Part shown: positions 33,071 through 45,093 of the stretch, in pieces
How the letters are laid out: each line of letters opens with the position of its first letter
How positions within the stretch are numbered: position 1 is the first letter of the stretch
Assembly: GCF_025698545.1 (NCBI RefSeq)
Contig: NC_068575.1
Coordinates: 57,421,980 to 57,485,979, forward strand
Direction of reading: 5' to 3'
Source: Gossypium raimondii
Taxonomy: Eukaryota > Streptophyta > Magnoliopsida > Malvales > Malvaceae
Length of the DNA: 64,000 nucleotides
Position numbers and translations under genes: made by a program
Notes under the pieces: model-generated
The model's input: only the letters and a program-made list of their open reading frames with translations
Told to the model about the DNA's origin: nothing
Databases searched by the model: none

Positions 33071-36004
33071 TGTAACAGCCCAATTTTTAGTAGTGTCAAA
33101 GCAGTGATTTGAGATCACTAAATCCGATGAAAAAGTTAGAAAAAAAATTATTAATTAATAATTATAAGTTAAGCGTAATTTTAGAAATATTTTTGAATTA
33201 GTGATTTTGTGATTTACAATAAATTATTAGGTAAATTGGGTCGAAAATGAGGTATCGAGACCTCAATATTATAATATGAGCCGTAAATATTTTTATAAAT
33301 ATTTACGAGTGTCATTAGGGTAGTATTAAAATTTCATTAAGAACTTTTAATGTTTTGATGGTTAATTGATTAAAAGGACTAAATTATAATAGGTGTAAAA
33401 GTTAAATAATAGATTAAAGAAAAGTTAAAAGGACTAAATAAGTAAATATGCCAAGTCCCATAAATGAGGCGGCATATGCATGATAAAATTGAGATTTTTT
33501 TAAGTATATTATTATTTTATTATATTGTAAATTATATTAATTATATTATATTATTATATTTCAAATAAACAAAATTGTTGATAAATGTATGGTGTATATG
33601 ATGACATGTGGAAAAATGAAATACATACATATTAGTAATGATTACATATTTCCTTATTATTTAAGTAAGTAATATTATATTATTATTTTATTTTTATTAT
33701 ATTAAACTAACTAAATAAAAGAAATAAAAAGATGGAAAAAGAGAAATGGAAACAGAATAGGCAAACGAAAACAGGGGAGAAAGGAAAGAAAAAGAAAAAG
33801 GGAAGCAAAGGAAGAAAATTTGGGATTTCAAGATTCCAAGCTCAATTGGTAAGTTAAATTAAGTCCTTTTCTTATAAATTTTGAGTTTTTGGTATCCTAG
33901 AACAAAGTATTATTGGATTTATGTTGAAATTTGGGAAGTTATTATATTTCTAGACATTGATTATGTTGAATAAATGAAAGAATTAGGGGTTAAATTGATT
34001 AAATTTCAAGTTAGAAGTTAGTAAAAGGTTGATTTGTAAAATAAATTATAGGCTTTGAATTAATAGGGACTAAATTGAGAGAATTTTGAAATTAGGGATT
34101 TATGGTGAAAATGAAGAGTTAAAGTGAATTTATAGTAAGAATTAAGAGAGAATATAGAGTTAGAATGGGAAAATAAAATTAGTATTGATAAGGGATTAAA
34201 TTGGAATTTGGGTAAAGTTTAGGTATAAAAGGAAATATTTTAATGAAATTGTGTATTAATGATTTTTAATTGTTTAATTACGTAGCTAATGTCATGCAAG
34301 AGTCATTGTCCGAGAAAGGAAAGGAGAAGGTGAACAATGAGTGACTCGAGAAAATTTACGGTTAATATTACCATAATTCGAATTTAATTATTAATTGTTA
34401 AAATTTAAATTAATATACATGATAAGCAAATTGAAGTAAGTATCATGATTGAATTGAATGATAAATAAATATTGATATTGAATTTATTAATAGCAATTGT
34501 TGAAATTTGAATAATATGTTTAGTAAATAAAAATAAGGTGAATATCGATATTGAATTAAATGATATTGAATTGTATGTGAATTGAATGAAATTAAAATGA
34601 AGTATGAATATGTATGAGCAATTGATGGTATACCGATTGGAAGGTGAAAAATGTATTGAATTAAATTGTGATTAAATTGGTATTGAAAGTATGAGAAAGT
34701 GATTGAATTGAAATGTGATTCGAATGCCCTATTAACTTATCGGACTAGATTGGATACAAATGGCATGCCATAGGATTTGTGATGTGATGAGGAGATTTGT
34801 AGCTCGGCCGAGAAGATGATTATGTTATTATATGCTTCGGTTTATCCGAAGAGGCATTTAATGCCTTATTGGTGTGTTTGGGAGGATATGATATATTGGT
34901 GTGTTATGGAGGATTTATATTTATTTCGGGTGTGTTTTGGTTGGATATTCTGGTGTGTTGGGTGGAATCCGCGTATCTGTCAGAGTCCGAGTCAAGTTAA
35001 TAGGGGCAAATGAATAATTTTGATAATATAAATTTTATTGAATGATCTTGAATATGAATCGAAAAGAGATATTAAATTGAGATATAGAAAATGAAATGTA
35101 TAAACCATGGGTTCAATAAATAGATAATGATATAGTTCATGAAGTGGTTTTGGTAGTATGAGATAATGTAAAAAAATAATCTAAGTGAATAAAAGCAAAT
35201 TAAAATAGCTATTGTTGAGAAATGAGAAGTGAAAATAAAATGATTTGAAATAGTGAAATAATATGTGAATTTAATTGAATACAAGTTATTGAAATTTATT
35301 TATGAATTTAATGAATAAATTGAGTGTTAAAAGATTTTTTAGTGTAAATTGATTATAATGAACAAATCGAATTAAAAGATAGTTATTATTATTGTTGTTG
35401 TTGTTGAAACAAGTTGATTTAATGTATTAAATGTTTATTGAAAAATTAATGGTATAAATTGAATTAAGAAATAGTGTATGAATTAATTTGAATACAATTT
35501 TATAAAATTAGTTATTATAATTGTTGTTGTTGAAATATCCAATAAAATTTAGATAGTGAAATAAGGTATGAATACAATTAAGTATAAGATTGAAATATTG
35601 CTTATTATTATTAATTATCAAGTTAATTTAAAGTACGAGATAATTAATGAATAATTGTAGACATAAATTTAAATGTGTATAATTTATCGATTAATGTTAT
35701 TAATTTGAATTATGGTAATACCACTGAGTATTCTTATACTCAGCGTACGGTTGTTTCCGTGTGCAGGTTAGTAGAAAGTCAGTGTCCGGTCCAGCATCCA
35801 GAGTAATCCCGACCTCAGAGAAATTTTAGTGATGTACCTTTGTTTGATAATGTGGCATGTACCTAGGTGATGTATAGGTTAAGTATAAAAGTTTTGTTAT
35901 TACGGTTGTAGAATGATGTTTAAACTAGTTATAAGTTATCTGGTATATCCAGTAATGCTCCGTAACTCTGTTCCGGCGACGGTTTAGGGTTAAGGAGTGT
36001 TACA
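33071..36004 (+). mobile_element. Solo LTR, 2934 bp
   Basis: It begins TGTAACAGCCC and ends GGAGTGTTACA, plus orientation. Flanks are TTAAT (33066-33070) and TTACT (36005-36009), one mismatch, consistent with an old 5-bp target duplication. The block at 34800-34990 with repeated TATTGGTGTGT and GGTGTGTT words holds the place of the tandem arrays seen in the sister LTRs. No coding region exists. The frame at 34816-35013 is W/C-rich and an artefact of the repeat. Confidence 0.85.
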
Positions 36005-36009
36005 TTACT

Positions 36010-36354
36010 TGTGTAAAATAATTTTTTACGCAACTTTATATTAATTGAAATATGTTACTTGACAAATTTATTCAGAATGTGATATAATTATTACTACTTT
36101 ACATACTAAGAACATGACATAATTATCACTAAAAATATAGTTTACAATTATATTGATAAACTATTAATATTTAGCAATTTCTACAATGTTATAAGGAACT
36201 TAAGAAATTTGTTTATTTAAATTTTTAAAATATTCACCAATTAATTTTAATAATGGATATTTTAATTCATTGGTAATAGGGTATTATTTCAATAAATTTA
36301 CTCGCATTATAAACAAATAAATATTTAACAATAAAATGTGTTATGTCTTTATTT
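36010..36354. other. AT-rich spacer between solo LTR and MULE
   Basis: Nothing recognisable beyond A/T-rich sequence. Confidence 0.5.
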
Positions 36355-36364
36355 GTCGGTTTAT

Positions 36365-36622
36365 CGGTTTTTTACAAAAATAATATAAAAAAATAAAAAA
36401 TTACCAAAATGTTATAACTTTTTTTATTTACCAAAATATATATAATTTTTTTATTTACCAAAATATATAAAAATAAATAAAAAAACAAAAAAAAATAAAA
36501 AACTGAAAAAAACGTGAACTGATTTGACAACTCCCTGGGTGGAGGGAAGCAGATTGGCGGCACCAAACAAGGGATCCCTATTGGCGGCACCAGTGGAGGG
36601 ATCCCTGTTGGCGGCACCACCC
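36365..36622 (+). repeat. MULE left terminal inverted repeat
   Basis: Inverted partner of 46440-46669. The inner part holds direct copies of TTGGCGGCACCA spaced about 36 bp apart (36554, 36590 and 36609 area). The right partner has the same words with two or three copies. Confidence 0.88.
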
Positions 36623-36632
36623 TTGAATTTGA

Positions 36633-36845
36633 GGGTGGTCGGTTGGTGGGGGGAAGAAGGAGAGGGGAAGAAGAAAGAAAGGAAGAAAGAAAAAGAAGGA
36701 AAAGGAAAGGAGAGGAAAGAAAGAAAAAGAAGGATAGAAAAGGAAAGGGGAGGAAAGAAAGAAAAATAAGGAAAGAAAAGGAAATGAGAAGAGAAAAAAA
36801 GAAGAAAGAAGAAGAAGAGGGAAGGAAGGAAAAAAAAGAAAATAA
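36633..36845 (+). repeat. Polypurine tract, about 210 bp
   Basis: Almost pure G/A on the plus strand (GGAAGAAGGAGAGGGGAAG type), with only a few T. The right end of the element has a much shorter pyrimidine-rich partner at 46340-46405, so the left one has probably expanded. Confidence 0.9.
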
Positions 36846-37139
36846 TGTAATTTTATTATTAATTTAAGATTTTGTAATATTTGTGTGTTAAAAATAATGT
36901 TAAGTACATTTTACGTATTTTATTAATTTATTTAGGATATATAATTTTGAGATATATTTAGCATGAAAAAATTCATGGTATGTACATTATATGTTGATTA
37001 GGAATTTTTTATGAAATTGACTTAGGATGTTGAAATTAGTTTTGTTAGGAAAATAACATTAAAAGTAAAATGACAAAGAAATATATTTAAGAAAACATAA
37101 AATACGAAAAGAAAAACGAAAATTATATATTCACCGAAA

Positions 37140-37940
37140 GTAAGAAAATGCGAAAAAATTATATCTTTAATAAATTTTAAACATAATGCACTGAAAAAAT
37201 ATAAAATTATAAAATTTAAAATGACGATATTTTTAAAATAATAAAATGCGGAGAGAAAATACTAACAAATGGCCAAAATAATAGTGTATTACTAACTTTT
37301 TAAAAATTGAGAAATAGTTAATACAAATATTTTAAAAAATGTAATGAAATAATATAAAGTAATAAAATAAAAATATATATTTTTATTGAAAGTAATAAAA
37401 TCGGAAAAAATACGAGCAAATGGCGTGGATAAGGATTTTTTCTTACACCAAATAAAAACCTGTTTTAGTTTTTTTTTTATTTTGTAAATAAAAATATATA
37501 TAATATTTTGGTATTTTTAATATTTTATTATTTTTGTAATGTTTTATTATGGGTTTTATAAAAAATAATATAAAAAATAAAAAATTACCAAAATATTATA
37601 ACTTTTTTATTTACCAAAATATATATAATTTTTTATTTACCAAAATATATCAAAAAAGTAAAAACAAAAAATAAAAAAAGAAAAAACACACTAAATTTAT
37701 AAAATAATTTTACACTAAATACACTAAATAATACGAGTAAATGGCAGGGATAATGGTTTTTTTACACTAAATTAATTTTAAAAACATACTAAATTAATAA
37801 ATTTAAAACATTATGTAAAATTATAAAATTAGAAATGAAGATATTTTTTAAAGTAATAAAATGCGGAGAAAAAAATACGAACAAATGGCTGAAGTAAGAG
37901 TTTTTTACTAACTTTTTGTTCAACTTGCAAGTATCGCAAT
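37140..37940. repeat. Subterminal repeats and extra MULE terminus copies
   Basis: Four degenerate copies of a segment like GCGGAGAAAAAATACGAACAAATGGC followed by TTTTTTACTAAC occur near 37250, 37420, 37730 and 37865. Between them, 37480-37548 and 37551-37660 are inverted and direct copies of the terminal ACCAAAATATTATAA sequence placed head to head. Confidence 0.7.
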
Positions 37941-39840
37941 GGCTTCATTGATTAGCAGCAAAAGCCACATATCTGATGCGGTTAATAACGCGGTATGAGT
38001 TATTATTTATTAATTACGGGTTCTATTTATTTAAAAAGGATAGACGTACAAAGAAATAACGTTATCGTAAAATTTTTTCTGTAATTTAACACTATCAGGA
38101 CTCGTACCGAGTTTTAAGGGGACGTGTGAGTGTTTTGAAGAATACTCCGAATGCACGGTTGATGCCGTACTTAAAGCTAGCCGGATTTGGGTCCGTAGCA
38201 CAGATCCGGTACACCGTCTTGTGCTTTGATTTATTATCTGTGCTAGTGGAGCGGTGGCGCCCGGAGACCCACACTTTTCATTTTCCGTGCGGGGAGTGCA
38301 CGGTGACCTTGGAGGATGTAGCGTTGCAGCTTGGGCTCCCAATTGACGGGAGTCCCGTAACGGGATTATCTGCATTTACCGATCCGGATGCACTTTGCTA
38401 TCAGCTTCTAGGAGACTCACCAGGGGACGGTGAGTCATATTTTTCGGGCGTACAATTTACATGGCTGAAAGCCAAGTATGGACAATTATCAGCGACAGCC
38501 ACTGAAGGCGAGTTGATGTGCGCTGCTCGAGCGTACATCATGCACATCATAGGGGGAGAAATCATGCCTGATGCAAGCAACGACAAGGTGCATTTGATGT
38601 ACTTGCCCCTGTTAGCTGACTTGTCCACTGTTAGCTCCTACAGCTGGGGATCAGCCATGCTAGCAGTCTTGTATCGAAAGCTTTGTCGGGCGACAGATCC
38701 GAAAGTTCGCGACATTGGCGGATGCCTCTCACTGCTGCAGTCCTGGGCGCTGTATCGGATGCCATTTTTTGCATCGGTTAGACGCAACCGTATGTTTATC
38801 CACTGCTGAACAGGTGATAAAATATAACTTCTCGTTATTTGTAGTCATAATATATTGACTAATGTTACCAATCAACTCTAAACGATATATTTGTTTTTTG
38901 TAGGTGGAGTGGTCGTCCGGGTATCGGGCAGTCGTACAATGTCCCGCTATACCGCCTCATGATTGAACAGTATGCCCGGGATGGGGTAAGATGCTATTCT
39001 AATATTCATGCTATTCTAATATTCATGACATCTTACTTTCTATATCTTACGCACACGTTATGGCTAATGATAACCATGTTATTAATCATGCAGTTTATAT
39101 GGACGTCGTACCGAACGCCAGAAATTACCGCCGTGGTACCCTCGTCTGCATACGTGCATTCATACATATGGTGCACTAACGCACCAATTATAAATTTCAA
39201 CATGGTCGAGTGGTATCACGGGGATCGGGTGCTACGACAGTTTGGCTTCATCCAACCTATCTCGGATCCGCCGTGTGAGGTGGGAGAAGTTCACGGTAAT
39301 AATAAGAGAGGAAAATCGATGATAGATTGGGGAATTAAGCACCGAAAATTTGTGGCGCTGTGGAACGATTGATTTCGTCGAAGACCTCAGATGGTTATGG
39401 CTACCGACTCGCAACCATCAGAATAGTATATGCAATGGTACTTTAGTTGCGGGAACCATATTTATACGGAGGCCAGTCGGTTGTAATCCCCCCGCACATG
39501 CAGTGACATGGGGGATCGGCCACAGCGGCCCAGCATGATCTAGATCCCATGGCATATTATTCTCGGAACCACCGAGTTCGAGCGAGCCCCCCCACCAGAT
39601 CCGGAACAATCTGGATTTGTCGGTTCAGATAGCTATCATCCGGATTTGTCAGGCACTGACAATTTGCTGAGCTTCTCAAGGCCAGAATATGCATACGACT
39701 TTGAACTATTCGGATCCTACTCGCCCATATCCGCAAAGATTATGGGACTCCCTCAGGTGCATCAAGTTCGTCGCTGCCGAACGAGGGACCTGCTCAAAAC
39801 GGTTTCCTCCCTATTTTTACTACACCACCACCTGCGCTAA
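37939..39840 (+). pseudogene. Plant mobile domain (PMD, MAIN/MAIL-like) gene inside the MULE, decayed
   Basis: Probable exons: 37939-37992 (MASLISSKSHISDAVNNA), 38099-38813, 38904-38985, 39094 onward. Junctions are GT-AG. Strong PMD motifs: LVERWRPETHTFHFPCGECT, TLEDVALQLGLPIDGSPVTG, LPLLADLSTVSSYSWGSAML, ALLYR-type AVLYRKLCRATD, then WSGRPGIGQSYNVPLYRLMI, IWTSYRTPEITAVVPSSAYV, TNAPIINFNMVEWYHGDRVL and GIKHRKFVALWND. It is broken by a frame change near 38780 just before the exon 2 donor, TGA at 39370-39372 and further stops in the tail up to 39840. Host PMD proteins MAIN and MAIL1 act in silencing and meristem maintenance, and the domain is also known as transposon cargo. The role in this element is unknown. 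The gene faces the transposase gene tail to tail. Confidence 0.88.
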
Positions 39841-41599
39841 ATGATAATATCGATCGTCGCGGACACCCATAACGTGACCGTCGACCTCCGAATAGGTATA
39901 CCCCTAGGACTACACCATCGAACCATCAATTTTAGGGGTGTATGGCACATGTTTGTACATTAACACGTTTGTACTTTTTTGTATCAATTTAATTATTCTA
40001 ATTTAATTATTCTAGTTTTAGTTATTGTGGTTATTGTTCAATTTCTTTTTACCAATTTAATTATTTTAAAGTTGCATTATATTAAAGCTTAATTTAAGGT
40101 TATATGCCTCCGTTTTCGATATAATATTAATAATTCCAAACGCCATATACTATTTTATAACTTAATTTGGATACAATGTAATCATAATCATTTGTATAAT
40201 TTTTTATCATTACACATAAAAATTTTACAATATTAGGTCAATTACGACCCGATCCGGACGACTGTCCAACATGAAAGTTTCGGTTAGGGCATTTATTCCG
40301 ACTATGACCACTTAACCTGCATATTCCACAACGCTTTCCGTCAGACTTCTCCCTGATGTCCATTTCATTACGGATTCTGCTTGACTGCGGACGACCTCTC
40401 GGATTCTTCCGCAGCCCTCTGTCTGGGAGAAGCTCGAAAGTCGTCAGAGGCACCTCCCACGTTGATAGGTCAGGCAAGACGGGAACTCATTTTCCCAGAC
40501 GCGCAATGTGCGCTCCAGCGTGTACACATCATCGACATATTGTTCAACATTGACGTTAACTTTAGCACACGCTGCCACGACATATGCACAAGGATAATGA
40601 AGTGTTTCGAACCTTCTGCACTCGCACCGTCGGCTCCGAAGATCAACTCCGTAGGACCTAGTTGGTATACCAGGTCGACGACTGATGCTCTCAGTAACTC
40701 GAAATGTTTCCAGTCGTCGTGAATATATTTCTACATTCATTGACCTCGCCAACCGACGATTTGCGACCATTGTATCCCTGACATGTTCGACAAACACGTG
40801 TCCCGCCTCAATCTGGTCGACTTGCTGCTGACCCATTCTTGGCATCAAAGTAGCCAGCCTGTACAAAGTAGCAGAAAATACAGATGCAATCGAAAGATGA
40901 CGTGTTTTTAACAAAACAGCGTTGATCCCCTCGACTAAGTTTGCGGTCATTTGGCCATAACGAAAGCCCTCGTCAAAACTTTGAGCCCATTGCCACGGCT
41001 CCATTGTGCCCAACCATTGTCAGAAAGATGTGTTTGTCTGCCCCTCCATGTCACTCTCAAGTCGGATCATTTTTTGCCGAAACATATGTGACTCTAACTC
41101 GTACGCTGCATACGTATTAAAAAAAATAAGTTCTAGTAACTCGATAACATGAAATATTACAACTTATATTGAAAATATAAGGTTATAATTTACCCATTGC
41201 CACGACTTGTCTCTTCCAGTTTGCATTCTTGTAATCTTTGTGGAAGTTAGCATAATGTGACGGATGCAAGAACGGATCTCCACGGCACCGGAACGCTGAT
41301 TCTTTGCAATTAAACCCTTCCCTCTATCGGAGATGATGCAAATGTTATCGTTGCTAATAACATACCTCCGCAGGTTTGTGAGGAAGAATTCCCAAGACTC
41401 CACGTTCTATTTATCTACGATAGCAAATGCTATCGGGAGCACGTTTCTGTTGCCGTCTTGAGCAACCGCAATAAGTAGGATCTGTGTATATTTTCCATAC
41501 AGCCAGGTTCCATCTACCTGCACAAGTGGCTTGCAGTGGGGAAATGCCCGCACACATGGATCGAATGTCCAGAACATCCGATGGAAAATCATTTTTACT

Positions 41600-41793
41600 G
41601 ACTGTAATTACCGTCCGGGCCGTAATATGGTCTTCCCTGCAACTCAATCACAGTCCCCGGTACATACTCCCGCATAGCAGCTATCCAACCTTGACTGTAA
41701 TTGGCCGTCCGGGCCGTAATATGGTCTTCCCTGCAACTCAATCACAGTCCCCGATACATACTCCCGCATAGCAGCTATCCAACCTTGAAGCTC
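41600..41793. repeat. 94-bp tandem duplication in transposase
   Basis: CCGTCCGGGCCGTAATATGG occurs at 41611 and 41705, followed by nearly identical sequence through CAGCTATCCAACCTTGA. The 94-bp spacing is not a multiple of three and so shifts the frame. Confidence 0.95.
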
Positions 41794-42202
41794 GTTATAC
41801 GATGAATCGTAATCTCCATACAGTTGCTCCATCGCCATCTGTTTAGCAATCCATGCATTCCGATATGAGACTCGATACTGGAATCGTGTTTACATTTCGG
41901 CAATCAGTACCGAAACTTTAATGGTCGGCATGTCCTTCACCATTGGCATGATACACGTACAGATTGTTTTTTAATCAAGTTTTCCATGATCTTCTGTCAT
42001 ACGTGTTGATGTGCATGTATGAGGACCAACAAATTTTTGTATCTCCCACATCTGAGAACTTTTAATGAATGCAGCTCGCACCCGCCAATTGTAGCCTTTC
42101 GCTGCCTTCCAACACTCCTCAACATATATTGTCAGAGTAGACACTGTGACTTTATAATTAACTGATATATTCATGCTGTACCGTTTGATGGCATATACGC
42201 AC

Positions 42203-45093
42203 TGTAACACCCCTTACCCGTATCCAACACCGGAATAGGGTACGAGGCATTACCAAAACACATACACTTGTAAACGTATTTAACCGAGTTATAAAATTTC
42301 ATCAATATTAAAACTTTCAAAATAATTAACATGTTTCTATAACTTTTCACAATATATCCTCAAAATATTATAATCATAATAATTAGGGCTTGCGAGACCC
42401 GATACATACTCATGCAATTTAATGCTTCATTTCCATTTCATTCAATTCGCAATTTCTCATGCTCATAATTTAAATCATATCACTAGCAATTTCCATTTAA
42501 TTCACGTACAATTCAATGACATCAAATTCAAAACTAATACGTATTTACCATTTAACTCAATGTTTATTGATTATACCATTCAATAACACATTTATGAAAT
42601 TCTCAATTTAGCAATGAAAATATCACTTTAGTTTGAATAACAACATCGTCTCCGATATAAATACACTACCACTTATCCATTTACTTTAATTCTTTTGGGC
42701 CCATTTGTCACTTACCATCCTTAATCAAATTAGGGAACGGTCACGGAAAAATTGAGTACTTCACTTTCACTTTGCCATAGTATAACTATGGTCTTACGTA
42801 TGATCACTTATCACTTGTCTCTGATCAGATAAGTGTAGCCACCTATCACTTTGTTTCTTGATCAGATAAGTGTAGCCACTTATCACTTTGTCTCTTGATC
42901 AGATAAGTGTAGCTAAAGCTATCACTTATCACTTTGTCTCTTGATCAGATAAGCATAGCCGAAGCTATCACTTATCACTTTTCACTTGTCACTTGATCGA
43001 TAAGTGTAGCCAAGCTATCACTTATCACTTTCCACTTGTCACTTGATCGGATAAGTGTAGTGAAGCTATCACTTATCACTTTGTCACTTGATCGAAGTAC
43101 TCAAATCCGCGTTCCGCTCAATTTGATCATTTATTCATATATCGGGCTTACCAACATGTGTTAATTCATAAACCATTCATGGTATTATTTCATGCCAAAT
43201 CATATACTGAATATACCATACACACATACTATGAAACTTTATTTTCACACATGAGCTTAAACCATGACCAATAATGCACAAAATAAGCATCATTCATATT
43301 TCATCGTTTATGAGTTATAATCAAACATATGACCATTTATACACGAATCATTCATATATTTCCCAATTTTCCTCCTCCTCCTCTCCATTCCACATCCTTA
43401 ATGTGTATAACACACTTAAACAACATTAACCATAATTTCAATATTCACTAACATGTATATTCAAAGCTGTTTATCCGAGTCAGAGTCACTAAATTATTTT
43501 TATCTGGATCTACAGAGCTCCAAATTAAGATCCGTTAATTTTCCCTGAAACTAGACTCACATATCTTTATACCATAAAATTTTCAGAATTTTTGGTTCAG
43601 CCAAATAGTACAGTTTATTCTTTAAAGTTTCCCTGTTTCGCTGTCTGACAGTTCCGACCACTCTTCACTAAAATTAATTATCTCATTGTACAGAATTTGG
43701 ATAATATTTTCTTTTGTTTCTCATAAAATAGACGCATTAAGGATTCTAACCATATAAATTATAACTAATAATCATTTTTGTACAATTTTAATGATTTTTC
43801 AAAGTCAGAACAGGGAACCTGAATTCATTCTGACCTTGTCTCACAAAATCTATTATATCTCATGATTTACAATTCCATTGCTCACACCATTTATTTTATA
43901 AGAAACTAGACTCAATAAGTTTTAGTTTCATATTTTATTCATCCTCTAATTCAATTTCTACAATTTTAGTGATTTTCAAAGTTACACTACTGCTGCTGTC
44001 CAAAACTGCTTTAGTGCAAAATGTTGATTTCCATTTTGCCCCAAATTTCACAGTTTATACAATTCGGTCCTTTCTCAATTAACCCTCAATTAATCTAATT
44101 TTCTCAATTAATACTTTACCTAGACATTATAAGCTGTTACACAACTATTGGAATTCAGAATTTCCACATATAACTCTATCTTCAAACTCTTTTACTATTA
44201 GGTCCCAAACATTCACTTTCTATTCAATTCTTTCAATAAAATCAGCATATGAACAATTTAAAGCTCTAATTTCATGATAAATCATCATATAGTTCCAGCA
44301 CATATTCATATACTTTCAACTTCTTTCATAAAATTAAAACTAATGAATTTAACAAGTAGGCCTAGTTGTAAAAGTCATAAAAATACAAAAATTTCAAGAA
44401 ATAGTCAAGAATTGAACTTACTTGTAATAAAAATATGAAGAATCAGCTTGAAGAAGCCTTTCCATGGTGTTTTAGCTGATGAGAATTCAGAAAAATGAAG
44501 AGAAATCTAGATAATTCCACTTGGGTCCTAACTTTATTAAGCAAATTTTGTAATTTTCCAATTTTGCCCTTAATTCTCCTTACTTTCTTGCTGATTTCAT
44601 GCCTCTGCCGTCCAGCCCAAATAGACCTTGGGTCTATTTGCCTTTTAAGCCCTCTTCCTTTTATCATTTAAGCTATTTAATCATTTCCCAAAATTTTGCA
44701 TTTGTTACAATTTAGTCCTTTTTGTTCAATTAATTATCGGAACTTTAAAATTTCTTAACGAAACTTTAATACTAACTTTTTAACACTCCATAAATATTTA
44801 TAAAAATATTTATGGCTCAGTTTAAAATCCCCGAGGTCTTGATACCTCATTTTGATTCTAATTATTTTAATATTTATTTCTAGTGCACTATTCACTATTT
44901 CAAAAATTTTCCTAACTTCATATTTAACTTATACTTACTAAATTAATAATATTTTCTACCCATTTGTCGAATTTAGTGATCTCGAATCACCGTTCCGACA
45001 CCTCTGAAAATTCAAGCCATTACATTTTTTTTTTCGTCGGATTTGTGGTCCTGAAACCACTGTTCCGACTAAGCCAGAAATCGGGCTATTACA
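42203..45093 (-). mobile_element. Solo LTR inserted in the MULE transposase, 2891 bp
   Basis: It starts TGTAACACCCC and ends CGGGCTATTACA, so minus orientation. Exact target duplication CGCAC at 42198-42202 and 45094-45098. Across it the transposase continues as KEECV...[11 protein letters not shown], proving that it is an insertion. No internal coding region remains. Confidence 0.94.
42795..43095. repeat. Tandem array in solo LTR (about 45-60 bp units, 6-7 copies)
   Basis: Repeats of TTGATCAGATAAGTGTAGCC with AGCTATCACTTATCACTTT. Units vary in length by an internal duplication of the 'cttatcac' part. Confidence 0.9.

Noticed and set aside
34816..35013. Cys/Trp-rich plus-strand frame
   Set aside because: It comes from the repeated TATTGGTGTGTT words of the solo LTR at 33071-36004.
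36524..36867. Plus-strand Lys/Glu/Arg-rich frames
   Set aside because: They translate the polypurine tract and TIR repeats. The composition explains the open frame.
42795..43095. Regular repeats that could suggest a CRISPR array
   Set aside because: Units are imperfect and directly adjoining, without unique spacers, within a plant LTR. They are an ordinary minisatellite.
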